From the NCBI GenBank assembly GCA_038146805.1, contig JAYQSH010000011.1, forward strand, positions 1 to 64,000: a DNA stretch of 64,000 nt, given 5' to 3'. The notes beneath the pieces are model-generated. The model saw only the letters and a list, made by a program, of their open reading frames with translations. It did no database searches and was not told the DNA's origin. Positions 35,509-44,756 of the stretch are shown here, one piece after another (position 1 is the first letter of the stretch; the number at the start of each line of letters is the position of its first letter). The position numbers were made by a program, and so were the translations under genes. The stretch comes from CAIYXB01 sp038146805. Its GTDB lineage: Bacteria > Cyanobacteriota > Vampirovibrionia > LMEP-6097.

Positions 35509-36677
35509 GGATGCACTGAAAAATAATTTCGTATAAATTCCTCTTTAAAGCTAGTCTATGATTGAGTTTGATGTTAAAATCAGTACATGCAAAGCACCTT
35601 CTTAGACATAGTAAATACAGGCAAAAACCCAACAAAAGCCGCTAAATTCCTTGAAGAAATAGACAAAGTTATACCTTGGTACCGAATTAATAAGGTTTTA
35701 AAGAAATGGAAGGACTCCGATCTTGGCAGAAAAGGCTACAGACCTGAAACTATGTTTCGTATGTCTTTACTGAAAGATTTTTATGGCTTGAGTGATTATG
35801 ATACTGAAGAACAAATTAATGATCGTCTTTCATTTCGTAAATTTATGCAGCTAGGCGTAGACGAAACGTCCCCTGATGAAACAAGTCTCTGTAAATTTAG
35901 AGCTTGGTTAACACAAAACAACAAACAAGAAGAACTGTTCAAAATCGTCAATCGCTATCTAAATGATCAAGGTTGTTTTGTCAAAAAGGGTGCTTTGATT
36001 GATGCAACTATTATTGAAGCTCCAATAAATAAAAGCAATGGTAAAAAAGAATGGGTTGATAAAGATGCTAGTTCCACTAAAAAAGGATCAACCTGGTATC
36101 GTGGTTACAAGGCTCACATGGGTTTAGATTTTGGTTCAAACTTAATTGCTGACATAGTTACAACAACAGCTAAAGTTGCTGATACTGTCATCTTTGACCT
36201 ACTACTTCCAGCTTATGCAAAAGCGGTTCTTGCGGACAAAGGTTACTACAGCCAGGAACGGAAACGAGAGTTACGAAGAAGTGGAATTTTTTGTGGAATC
36301 TTGGATAAAGCAGCACGAGGTAGAAAACTTTCAAACTCTCAAAAGAAACGTAACAAAAAATTATCATCAGTCAGAGCCTATGTTGAACATCCGTTCAACG
36401 CAATAAAGAATTGGTTTAAATTTAGGAAAACCCGTTATGTTGGAATTATAAAAAATTCTGCTCAAATATTCATGCTAGCTACACTTTACAATCTTCATAG
36501 AGTTAGAAAGATCTTAGAACCAGAACCATACTTTGCATGATTTTAGGGAGTAGTGTATCTAAAAAGCCCTGAAAATAAGGAATATATCAAAATTAAGCAA
36601 GTTTTAGGTAGCTAAAAGAGCTAGAAACAGGCATTTCTATTACTTCACAAGAAAATTCTTTAATTTTCAGTGCATCC
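35509..36677 (+). mobile_element. IS5-family insertion sequence, complete, TTAA duplication
   Basis: 1169 bp element bounded by inverted repeats GGATGCACTGAAAA (35509 onward) and its reverse complement ending at 36677, flanked on both sides by TTAA (35505-35508 and 36678-36681), the YTAR-type four-base target duplication of IS5. It carries one intact transposase gene. It landed just after uvrC; an AT-only hairpin downstream (36696-36727) may be the separated uvrC terminator. Clean ends and intact frame suggest recent arrival. Confidence 0.92.
35587..36540 (+). CDS. IS5-family transposase
   Basis: DDE transposase of 317 aa. N-terminal DUF772-like DNA-binding part (about 45-115, PETMFRMSLLKDFYGLSDYD, then DETSLCKFRAWL); DDE residues Asp139 in LIDATIIEAP, Asp217 in LADKGYYS, and Glu267 in YVEHPF. 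RNase H-like core, all three catalytic residues present and no stop, so the element is probably active. It does not overlap host genes. Confidence 0.95.
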   Translation: MQSTFLDIVNTGKNPTKAAKFLEEIDKVIPWYRINKVLKKWKDSDLGRKGYRPETMFRMSLLKDFYGLSDYDTEEQINDRLSFRKFMQLGVDETSPDETSLCKFRAWLTQNNKQEELFKIVNRYLNDQGCFVKKGALIDATIIEAPINKSNGKKEWVDKDASSTKKGSTWYRGYKAHMGLDFGSNLIADIVTTTAKVADTVIFDLLLPAYAKAVLADKGYYSQERKRELRRSGIFCGILDKAARGRKLSNSQKKRNKKLSSVRAYVEHPFNAIKNWFKFRKTRYVGIIKNSAQIFMLATLYNLHRVRKILEPEPYFA

Positions 36678-36752
36678 TTAAAAAAAAAAGAAAGAAATAA
36701 ATAAGCTTAGAATAAAACTTATTTATTCATGCAACAAACAAATTAATCTTAG

Positions 36753-36983
36753 GGGACTGATTCCAAACCCCATTTTGAATTTTAAAATACAGTGAAATGT
36801 TAAAATCAATAGCAAATGGGGTCAGAAATCAGTCCCACAAACGACCTTACGCTTAGCTTGTTTCACTGCGTGAAACTCACTAAGCGGCGGTGTTTGATTC
36901 TTTTATTAGGCGTGTCTAACCAAACCCTACTTATGCCCAAATCTAAAGACTCGAGATACTTATTACGGGTTTGGAAGCACGCC
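36753..36983 (+). repeat. 231 bp three-hairpin repeat, copy 3
   Basis: Inverted relative to the tandem pair at 22.4-22.9 kb and of the same length. Module A 36753-36836, arms GGGACTGATT/AATCAGTCCC with ACCCC/GGGGT inside; module B 36838-36896, arms CAAAC/GTTTG with CGCTTAG/CTAAGCG and TTTCAC/GTGAAA; module C 36909-36983, arms GGCGTG/CACGCC with CCAAACCC/GGGTTTGG. It sits between the IS5-family element and the recA terminator, 75 bp from the IS end. Confidence 0.93.
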
Positions 36984-36992
36984 CTTTAGAAA

Positions 36993-37045
36993 TAAAAAAA
37001 GAGCGTTATATAAGCTTATTTTTAAAACAAAGCTATATAACGCTC
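36993..37045 (-). terminator. rho-independent terminator of recA
   Basis: Arms GAGCGTTATATA (37001-37012) and TATATAGCGCTC-type partner ending at 37045, pairing about 12 bp around a 21-base AT loop; read leftward it is followed by seven T. It lies 60 bp after the recA stop. Confidence 0.85.
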
Positions 37046-37104
37046 CAAGCAATCATGGATACAAAATTTCAATTAAAGATTTATGCTCAAACAAATTAAA
37101 CTTT

Positions 37105-38232
37105 TTAAGCAAGTTCTTCTTGAGCTTCTTCAGCATGTGGAGAGTCTAAATCTTCATCCATTCCAGCGAAATCATTAGAATCAATACCAGCCGCAGATTC
37201 ATTACGAGCCTGAATTTCAGCTTTTACTTTCATTTCTATTTCTTCTAAGATTTTTGGCGCTGCTTTAAGAGCTTCTAAAGATTTTTCTCTACCCTGAGCA
37301 AGCTTATCGCCATTATAGCCATACCAAGCACCAGACTTTTCAATAATATCCAAATCAACAGCTACATCAAAAATACATCCCAGTGAATTGATACCTTTAC
37401 CAAACAAAATATCAAACTCAGCAATTCTAAAAGGTGGAGCAACTTTGTTTTTCACGATTTTCACCTTGACTCTATTACCAATACCTTCGCCATCTTTTTT
37501 GATAGTTTCAATTCTTCTAATATCAAGCCTTACACTCGAATAAAACTTCAATGAATTACCACCGGTTGTAGTTTCTGGAGAACCAAACATGACACCAATT
37601 TTCATACGCAACTGATTAATGAAAATAATCGTAGTTCCAGTTTTTGCTGAAATAGCTGTAAGTTTTCTCAAGGCTTGCGACATCAAACGTGCTTGTAAAC
37701 CCATATGAGAATCACCCATATCACCTTCAATCTCGGCTTTTGGAACTAAAGCTGCAACAGAATCAACTACAACAACATCTACTGCCGCAGATCTAACCAA
37801 CTGTTCTGTAATTTCTAATGCTTGTTCACCAGTATCAGGTTGTGATATTAATAAGTCATCAGTGTTTACACCAAGAGCTTTAGCGTAAACAGGATCCAAA
37901 GCGTGTTCAGCATCAACGATCGCTGCAATACCACCTTGCTTTTGAGCCTGCGCACAAATATTCATGGCAAGAGTAGTTTTTCCAGAAGATTCTGGTCCGT
38001 AAATTTCAATGACTCTACCTTTTGGAATACCACCGACTCCAAGCGCAATATCTAAACTCATTGCACCAGTCGGAATAACTTCTAATTGAACAGGAGGCTT
38101 ATCTCCCAATCTCATCACTGATCCTTTTCCAAAACTTTTTTCAATTTGAGCAAGAGTCGTACCTAATGCTTTTAATTTTTCATTTTTATTTTTTAGTTCT
38201 TTGTTCATTTCTTTATCCTTAGTACTTGCCAT
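37105..38232 (-). CDS. recA: recombinase RecA
   Basis: Strand-exchange ATPase and SOS co-protease. Walker A GPESSGKTT at about 79-87, then VVVDSVAALVPKAEIEGDMG, L1/L2 loop regions (SGLQ-type ARLMSQALRKL and IFINQLRMKIGVMFGSPETT TGG with the GNSLKFYSSVR continuation), and an acidic C-terminal tail (DLDSPHAEEAQEELA). The N-terminus has a charged Lys-rich leader, and the start at 38232 fits the family. 375 aa. A 14 bp palindrome lies about 50 bp upstream. Confidence 0.97.
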   Translation of the reverse strand: MASTKDKEMNKELKNKNEKLKALGTTLAQIEKSFGKGSVMRLGDKPPVQLEVIPTGAMSLDIALGVGGIPKGRVIEIYGPESSGKTTLAMNICAQAQKQGGIAAIVDAEHALDPVYAKALGVNTDDLLISQPDTGEQALEITEQLVRSAAVDVVVVDSVAALVPKAEIEGDMGDSHMGLQARLMSQALRKLTAISAKTGTTIIFINQLRMKIGVMFGSPETTTGGNSLKFYSSVRLDIRRIETIKKDGEGIGNRVKVKIVKNKVAPPFRIAEFDILFGKGINSLGCIFDVAVDLDIIEKSGAWYGYNGDKLAQGREKSLEALKAAPKILEEIEMKVKAEIQARNESAAGIDSNDFAGMDEDLDSPHAEEAQEELA

Positions 38233-38282
38233 TGTTGTATCCTTTTATTCTAAATTGACTCAGCAAAAAAAGGGCTTAAAAT

Positions 38283-38296
38283 AAGTGAATTCACTT
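38283..38296 (-). promoter_or_regulatory. 14 bp perfect palindrome upstream of recA
   Basis: AAGTGAATTCACTT, followed by a second palindrome TTAAGCTTAA at 38301-38310. Position 51-64 bp upstream of the recA start is suitable for an SOS-type operator, but the sequence matches neither the E. coli nor the Gram-positive LexA box, and no lexA gene is in the window. Binding protein unknown. Confidence 0.4.
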
Positions 38297-38419
38297 AAGT
38301 TTAAGCTTAATTAGTCTTAATCAACCCTTACACTTATAAGATAGCACTCATACACAAGTAAGGCAAGTGCCTTAACATTAAATTATGCTAATTTTCGAAC
38401 TGGAATTTAGAGAATAAGA

Positions 38420-39760
38420 TTAAAATCCTCTTAACAAAGCTGCTGCCGCAACTTTTTCAAGAGCAATAAAATAAGCTGCTTGTCTTGCTTCAATACTATG
38501 TTCTTCCATAACATCAACAACATCCCAAAAAGCTTTGACCATTCGCTTATCTAATTCAGAAATAATTCGTTCATATTCCCAATAATATTGTTGCAAGTTT
38601 TGTGTCCACTCAAAGTAACTAACAATCACACCACCTGCGTTAGCCAAAATACTCGGAATTATAAAAACGCCTTTTTCATACAAGATCGCATTTGCTTCAG
38701 GAGTCGTTGGACCATTTGCAGCTTCGATTATAAATTTTGCATTTGTTTGTTTTGCAACATCAACAGTGATTGCATTTGCTAAAGCTGCGGGTATCAAAAC
38801 ATCACAATCACAAACCAACAGATCATCGCGATTTTCTAACTCTTCTGCACCCGGAAAACCAATAAAATAATCTTTGTGTTCATGCTCATAAGCTTTTGCG
38901 GCTTCAACATCAATACCATCGGCGTTATAAATTGCACCAACTGCATTACTGACACCGACAACTTTTGCACCAAGTTCTTCAGAAATAATTTTTGCAGCAT
39001 AATAACCAACATTACCAAAACCTTGAATTGCAACTTTTAATTCAGACATATCTAAATTTTTCAACTTGGCAATCTCACGCAACATTATGGCAACACCACG
39101 ACCAGTTGCTTCTAATCGTCCTTGACAGCCATTGAGTTCAACAGGTTTACCAGTAACAACAGCAAGCGGTGAAGACTCTAAATGTCCTTTTGAATATTCA
39201 TCAAAAATCCACGCCATAATTTGTGGGTTGGTGTTAACATCTGGTGCCGGAATATCGATATGAGGACCAATATTATTACCCAAATGAGCTACCAATGCTT
39301 TTGTAAGTCTTCTAATTTCGTGTACAGAAAGTTCTTTTGGGTTGACCGCAACACCGCCCTTAGCACCTCCAAAAGGAATATCAACAAGAGCTGTTTTCCA
39401 AGTCATTAAGTTTGCCATCTTACGAACTTCAGCAAGATCAACAGCTTGGTGATAACGAATCCCCCCCTTAAATGGACCGCGCGCGTTGTTATGCTGTACT
39501 CTGTAAGCTTTGACTGGTAACAAAGTACCGTCATCTTTTCGCAATGGAATCTCCATAATGATTTCACGCTTACAAGTATTCAAGTAAGACAATAAAGTAT
39601 CATCAATTTTTTCGTCCTTATGCAAATTTTGTTTTCTGTTTAACAAAAAACAAGACTCTGCATCAAAACAAGTTTTGCCATTAAGAGTGTGCTGTGGATA
39701 TTCTTTTTCTTTCATATCGGGGTCTAAGTAAGTTATACCCTCATTTTCTTTTGTAATCAT
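38420..39760 (-). CDS. gdhA: Glu/Leu/Phe/Val dehydrogenase family, glutamate dehydrogenase
   Basis: NAD(P)-dependent interconversion of glutamate and 2-oxoglutarate plus ammonia. KGGIRYHQAVDLAEVRKMAN with the substrate-binding Lys and PFGGAKGGV with the catalytic Lys region, then GFGNVGYYAAK of the Rossmann half. I prefer ATG 39760 (MITKENEG) over the longer frame to 39814, since AAAGGAG lies ten bases before it and the upstream 18 residues look non-conserved. 446 aa from this start, a normal length. Free-standing. Confidence 0.9.
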   Translation of the reverse strand: MITKENEGITYLDPDMKEKEYPQHTLNGKTCFDAESCFLLNRKQNLHKDEKIDDTLLSYLNTCKREIIMEIPLRKDDGTLLPVKAYRVQHNNARGPFKGGIRYHQAVDLAEVRKMANLMTWKTALVDIPFGGAKGGVAVNPKELSVHEIRRLTKALVAHLGNNIGPHIDIPAPDVNTNPQIMAWIFDEYSKGHLESSPLAVVTGKPVELNGCQGRLEATGRGVAIMLREIAKLKNLDMSELKVAIQGFGNVGYYAAKIISEELGAKVVGVSNAVGAIYNADGIDVEAAKAYEHEHKDYFIGFPGAEELENRDDLLVCDCDVLIPAALANAITVDVAKQTNAKFIIEAANGPTTPEANAILYEKGVFIIPSILANAGGVIVSYFEWTQNLQQYYWEYERIISELDKRMVKAFWDVVDVMEEHSIEARQAAYFIALEKVAAAALLRGF

Positions 39761-39854
39761 AAATAGCTCCTTTAAAATAACAACTTTGTTATTTCTCTGA
39801 GTTAATTTTCTCACCTAGATATGCAAATTGTCAAACTGACTTATTATATTACTA

Positions 39855-40727
39855 ATGAGGTTAAGTAAATATCTCAAAGATAAATTTCCCGAGTTCTCAA
39901 GTAAAGAAATTAAAAGAGCTCTCGAAAACGGAGCCTGTCAAGTTAATGGCAAAATTGAAACTTTTTCATCTAGAGAAATTGATGTAAAAAAAGACAAAAT
40001 AAATTTTCAAAAGAAAAAATTTAAAGCTCAAGAAAAGTTAGTAATCAAAAAAAGTCACATTATTTTTGCTGATGACGATTTGCTAGTCTATGACAAAGAA
40101 GCAGGGCATGCCTGCATGCAAACACAAAACAACAAAGCAAACTTACACGAAGAACTCAAAAAATTCTTAAAGCTTAGCTTCTTAGAACCCGCTCATAGAC
40201 TTGATAAAGAAACAAGTGGGCTCATGATTTTTTGCAAAAACAAAAAATCATTGACAGCAATAACAAATCAATTTAAAAACAAAAGTATCAAAAAAACTTA
40301 TTACGCAGTCGTAGATGGCAGATGGGCACTCGCACCTGAAGGACAAATAAAAAATTTTTTAACACTGGACTTTAAAAAAAATGCTTTACAAAAATGGAAA
40401 GTTGCCAAAGTCAAAAACGAACAAGCACAAAAAAGCCCTTCAAAATACAAACTTGCAATTACCAACTACAAAATCGAAAAAACTTTTGCTAAACACAGTC
40501 TTATTAAGCTAATGCCGCAAACAGGAAGAACGCATCAACTTAGAGTACAATTAGCCGCCTTAAAATATCCGATTTTAGGTGACTCGTTTTATGCAGAAAG
40601 TTTCAAGCACCCTAAACTTTTACAAAGGCACTTATTACATGCTTTTGCGCTTGAATTACAACACCCTCAAAGCAAAGAAAAGCTTTTATTGACCAGTACA
40701 ATTCCTAAAGAATTTAATTTAAGCTAA
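39855..40727 (+). CDS. RluA-family pseudouridine synthase
   Basis: S4-type N-terminal domain (MRLSKYLKDKFPEFSSKEIK RALENGACQVNG region, residues 1-45) and RluA-type catalytic domain with PAHRLDKETSGLMIFCKN (about 116-133, catalytic Asp in HRLD) and TGRTHQLRVQLAAL near 220. 290 aa. Paralogue of rluD at 15.5 kb; the target is probably a different rRNA or tRNA site (RluC-like is possible). Divergent from gdhA with 95 bp between the starts. Confidence 0.9.
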   Translation: MRLSKYLKDKFPEFSSKEIKRALENGACQVNGKIETFSSREIDVKKDKINFQKKKFKAQEKLVIKKSHIIFADDDLLVYDKEAGHACMQTQNNKANLHEELKKFLKLSFLEPAHRLDKETSGLMIFCKNKKSLTAITNQFKNKSIKKTYYAVVDGRWALAPEGQIKNFLTLDFKKNALQKWKVAKVKNEQAQKSPSKYKLAITNYKIEKTFAKHSLIKLMPQTGRTHQLRVQLAALKYPILGDSFYAESFKHPKLLQRHLLHAFALELQHPQSKEKLLLTSTIPKEFNLS

Positions 40728-40761
40728 AGAATCTAGTCCAAATAGCCGATATAAGTTTTTG

Positions 40762-41241
40762 GTGAGGGGGGACAAACTAAATTTAATCATCAGCATATTC
40801 TTATGCTCTTTTTGTATACAAAGTGCTAATTCAATTGCCTTTCAATTAATAGCACAAGTAAACGAAGTTAAGACGCATATTGAAGGTGAATATGAAGTAG
40901 TAACCAAAGTAATTTGGTCATCTAGTCCCTATGTTAAAAAAGGGCAAAAATCTATTTCTGAACTTTATATCGATGACATCAACGGCAAACTTTATTCACA
41001 ATGGCATTCTCGTCCATGGAAAATTGTTAAAACTAACCTAATCGAGTTTAAAGATAGTAACCAACTAAGATTAGAGCAAGATACTAAATTTGATGAAGAC
41101 TTAAACAACTATTGGTATGTGCAATCTGCATTTGATTTTGACTTTGAAGATTTAGAAGGTAAAGCCTACCACAAAGAATTTTTAAATGGTGAATATGTTG
41201 GAGCTTATATAACCAAATCATATTTGAAGCCAATCAACTAA
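40762..41241 (+). CDS. hypothetical exported protein (about 159 aa)
   Basis: Not recognised. Begins with GTG at 40762 (TTG one codon earlier is possible); the first residues VRGDKLNLIISIFLCSFCIQ form a signal peptide with likely cleavage after SANS or NSIA. The mature part is rich in aromatic and charged residues (KVIWSSSPYVKKGQKSISEL, then YSQWHSRPWKIVK), looks beta-rich, and has no Cys after the signal. Probably periplasmic. It lies 34 bp after the pseudouridine synthase gene and converges with ubiE. Confidence 0.6.
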   Translation: MRGDKLNLIISIFLCSFCIQSANSIAFQLIAQVNEVKTHIEGEYEVVTKVIWSSSPYVKKGQKSISELYIDDINGKLYSQWHSRPWKIVKTNLIEFKDSNQLRLEQDTKFDEDLNNYWYVQSAFDFDFEDLEGKAYHKEFLNGEYVGAYITKSYLKPIN

Positions 41242-41243
41242 AC

Positions 41244-41960
41244 TTATTTTTCTGCAACAACAAGACCAATTGAACCAAGCATAATGTCTCTGTAATAACT
41301 TCTTTTGAAACCAAAATCATACATTGCTTCAGAGAGAATTTTTTGAGAAGGCCAAGTATTTAATGAATCAACTAAATATTGATAAGCTCTTTTGTCTTTT
41401 GCTAAACTCGCGCCAACACCTGGAATAAATTTTAAAAACATTTTTTTGTAAAGCCAGTCTATCAAAGGTATATTTGGATGCCCTAAATCTAAACAGGCAA
41501 AATAGCCACCGGGCTTTAGGACACGAAAAACTTCTGCTAATGATTTATCTGCATCAGCAACATTTCTCAAACCAAAACTTACTGTTACTGCATCAAAATG
41601 TTCATGAGGATAATTAAGTGCCAGTGCATCGGCTTCGAACATTTTTAATTTTGGTGGAGTACCATTGTATTTTTTTTGTAATTTATCATATCCAGCTTCT
41701 AACATTGGAGCACAAGAATCAATAGCAATAACCTCAGAGACTCTTTCATCATCTATCCAAATATCCGCCACATCACCAGTACCAGTACACAAATCTAAAA
41801 CACGAGCATTCTTTTTATTTTGCAAAGCTTGAGCGGCGTTATGCACAAGCATTTTTTTCCATTGTTTATGTAATGATGCAGTCATAACATCATTAAGCAA
41901 GTCATACTTTACAGCAATTCTTGAAAAAAGATCATGAATATAATTTGCTTTATCTTCCAC
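41244..41960 (-). CDS. ubiE: ubiquinone/menaquinone methyltransferase UbiE/MenG
   Basis: C-methylation of a quinone precursor using SAM. YDLLNDVMTASLHKQWKKML at about 19-38, SAM motif LDLCTGTGDVADIW at about 55-68, and SFGLRNVADADKSLAEVFRV plus LKPGGYFACLDL. 238 aa, normal. No other quinone gene is nearby, so ubiquinone versus menaquinone/plastoquinone cannot be told; for a Melainabacteria-like organism menaquinone is more likely (then menG). Confidence 0.9.
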   Translation of the reverse strand: MEDKANYIHDLFSRIAVKYDLLNDVMTASLHKQWKKMLVHNAAQALQNKKNARVLDLCTGTGDVADIWIDDERVSEVIAIDSCAPMLEAGYDKLQKKYNGTPPKLKMFEADALALNYPHEHFDAVTVSFGLRNVADADKSLAEVFRVLKPGGYFACLDLGHPNIPLIDWLYKKMFLKFIPGVGASLAKDKRAYQYLVDSLNTWPSQKILSEAMYDFGFKRSYYRDIMLGSIGLVVAEK

Positions 41961-42045
41961 AAAATAATTTTACTATATGGGACTGAAAAAAGAAGCATTT
42001 AAAGACCTCTTGACAAATGAGTCAAAGCTATACAATATCTCAGTT

Positions 42046-43289
42046 CTAAGCTGCAAGCGCGAAATTCTGATTAGTTGTTGGCATTTGCTTGGCAAAATCA
42101 ACTTTTGCTAATTCAATTTTTTGAGCCGGATATTTTAAAGCAGCAAGAACATTACCAATTGGAAAAGCAGTTTTGTCTTCACTACTTTGCATATCAAAAT
42201 GATTGCCATTGTTAATTAAAGAATATCTAAAGCTAGGTAAGGAATTAGAGAATTCTACATCACGATCTAATGCTTGCATTAATTTCAAAAAGCTTAATGA
42301 CCGATCTTTAGAAACAAAAGGATCTTTTTCGCCATGTAAAACATTGACGTTTTTAAGTCTATATTCTGGAGGTCTATTTTTGTTTAGCTGTAATATTTTA
42401 ATAAATGAATTGATACTATCAAAATTTTCTCCAAATACACCTTTAGCAATTTCTTCAGCATGATTATAATATTTTTGCAGATAGTTTGAAGCCAAATCAT
42501 TTTGGTTGATAGATGCTTTAATTTTATCTAAGTTATCGGGCTCTAATAAAAAATCATGAATTAATCCAGAAACTTTATCCCAAGGAGAAACCAAAAGTAA
42601 ATTATCAATTTTCAAGCTATACTGCCCTGAACGTTCTTCTTCTTGCATTATTTTTGCAATTGCTTTTAATTGCAAAGCTGTACCTAAAGAATGCGATAAC
42701 AAAGTTAATCCTTTATCAGCACTTTCATTTTGGGCGATACGAATTGTGCTGATCACATCTGCAAGCAAACTATATTCAGTAATTGCATGTTCCGCATTTT
42801 GCCCAAAGCCAGAAAGATCTCCAGCTAAAATTCGATAACCATTTTCTATTAAACTTTTTGCCAGTTTACCCATATTTCTTCCAGTAGTTTTTGCACCATG
42901 AGTTAGTACAACCAAAGGAGAATTCTCTTCACCTTTAGCTATTAAATATTTTGTACTCAACAAGTTAGCTGGTTTATAAAAATCATGCACATCTAAAGTG
43001 TGAATTTTATATCCAGAAAATTTTCTAATATCAAAAGCTGGAACGTTACTATCTGTAAAAAATAATTTTAATAGGCTATTATGAAAAAATTTGGATAAAG
43101 TTTTGTACCTAAATTTCTTACTCTATGTAAAAAACTATCATTCCATGAAATACTTTGTTGTTGATGAAAAAATTTATTTAGCTCTTCATTTTCAGGAATT
43201 TTTGATTTTTGTTCAGCAGAAAAATACTTACCTACGAAAGGTAGGTAAGAACAGCAAGTCTTAAATGAATTGATTACTGTTGTGAACAT
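42046..43289 (-). CDS. alpha/beta hydrolase with N-terminal extension, frameshifted
   Basis: Serine hydrolase: the restored 414 aa protein has the VVLTHGA oxyanion loop (about 126-132), nucleophile Ser201 in LSHSLGTAL, Asp323 in HGEKDPFV and His364 in NNGNHFDM, a complete triad. The first 100 residues are an extra region with CCSYLPFVGKYF, not seen in simple lipases. The given frame breaks after KLYPNFFIIAY at a run of six A (43084-43089, plus strand); one more base joins the 73-codon start (43289-43068) to the hydrolase (from 42990). Substrate unknown. Divergent from the caspase-like gene. Confidence 0.75.
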
Positions 43290-43463
43290 TTTTTATTTTT
43301 GTTATTTAATAATTTTCTATAAGACATGGAGTTTTTTTGCAAAAACTCAAATATAAATAAAAATACTTATTAAACAACTGAATATAATTGTAGAACCTAA
43401 AACCACTATAGGTCAAGACCAAATGGCTCAAAAACATTAATATAAGTCACAAAATTAGATAAA

Positions 43464-43485
43464 TTTTAGGTATTTATACCTAAAA
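43464..43485. promoter_or_regulatory. 22 bp perfect palindrome in divergent intergenic region
   Basis: TTTTAGGTAT and ATACCTAAAA around a central TT. It lies 65 bp before the caspase-like ATG and 175 bp before the hydrolase start, a position suited to an operator shared by both; the T/A flanks also allow a terminator. Confidence 0.5.
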
Positions 43486-43549
43486 AAAGCTTTATTTAAC
43501 CTGTTCATAAAAGAAATCTGTAATTATGTATTTGCTGAAAAAGTAGAAA

Positions 43550-44691
43550 ATGAGCACACAAAGAACTAGCATCAAAAAATCTTCAACACCAACAATTGGT
43601 GCTATCAAATCTGCTTTAAAAATGTAAGTGCAAAAGAAAGAGACGGAATTATTTCGGTTGAAAATGATGGCAACAAAGAAAACGATGGTACTGTTGCAAA
43701 AAGTCAAGCACAAACAGCTCAAAAATTTGCATATAACCATACAAACTCTCTTGCTTTTAAAAGAGCTTTTGGATTTAAAAATAATTATCAAGGTCAAGGC
43801 TACATATCTAGTGGAACAAGCTCGTCTTTAAGAAGCTCAAATATTGATTGGAGTAAATTTGGAGCTGAAGCCTCATCTTTAAGTAGACAAGATTTCTTTG
43901 GCAACAATGGAAACGGTGGACCAAAAGTAGGTGGAATTGCAACACTTAATGATAGTGATTTACAGTTACTAGAAGGTGGACAAGGAGACGGAAATTTTTC
44001 TGTAATAAATTCAACTGTATCAAGTAAAGTTTCGTGGATGACTTCAAACGGAGGTAATTACTTAACTCAATACTTAAGAGATCGAACTGATGAGGGTGCA
44101 AGCATTGGTGAAATTTTTAATAGCACCCATGGCAAACACGTGGGAGGGCGCTCGCAAACTTTAAACGTAAACGGAAATAAAGTTGATAATAATTTTGGTA
44201 AAGAAGGTAATAGAGCTTCGCATGCAATCTTTTTAGCTGATTTAAGACATGGTAGACATGGTTCTTGGTTTAGCAAAGATTTTCAAAACTTCAGACAAAT
44301 GGCTCTTGCTAATGGAGTTCCAGCTGACAAAATTCAAGTTTATGATACTTGGGATGCTTACAAAAAAGCTATCACTGCGGCAGCGCAAGAGGCTAAAGCA
44401 ATAAGAGCACAAAATCCAAATGCAGAGTTAGGTTTGCTTACAGGAACAGCAGCACATGGCTATTCTTATGGTGGGCGTGGGGTTCATGATCCAAATGCAA
44501 TTAGTGGCTTTAGTGTAGCTGGACAAGATGTTAAAGAACATACAATTGAAAATTTAATTGGTAAAGCAGATGCTTTTTTTAATAACACTATAATGATTAA
44601 TTGTCCTTGTCACTCAGGTGGCTTTGATGGAAAAACAGATTTACTTGCTAAAGGACTTATGGACAATGATCCACAAAATGATGTTAGTTAA
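43550..44691 (+). CDS. caspase-like (C14/metacaspase-fold) protein, frameshifted
   Basis: Candidate cysteine peptidase of the caspase fold. The frame-restored protein is about 380 aa: residues 1-160 are Ser/Asn/Gly-rich and disordered; from about 222 there is HAIFLADLR (strand 1), a helix WFSKDFQNFRQMALANGVP, AYKKAITAAAQEAKAI, then ELGLLTGTAAHGY with His303 (strand 3) and TIMINCPCHSGGF with Cys354 (strand 4). A His-x-Gly and a (D/N)xCHSG-type cysteine about 50 residues apart match the metacaspase dyad. A frame break lies at the five A of 43618-43622 (one A missing). It ends soon after the Cys, so the p10-like part may be lost; a repeat fragment lies just downstream. Confidence 0.6.
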
Positions 44692-44756
44692 GGCGTTTGC
44701 TAAAAAAAAGCTAAGTCGTATTTTTTTTTAGTGAATCCTTAATTCTTTTCATTAAA

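Noticed and set aside
43492..43797. Minus-strand frame of 101 codons over the palindrome and the caspase-like start
   Set aside because: It is hydrophobic only because it is antisense of a Lys/Asn-rich sequence, and the plus-strand reading gives a protein that continues through the frameshift.
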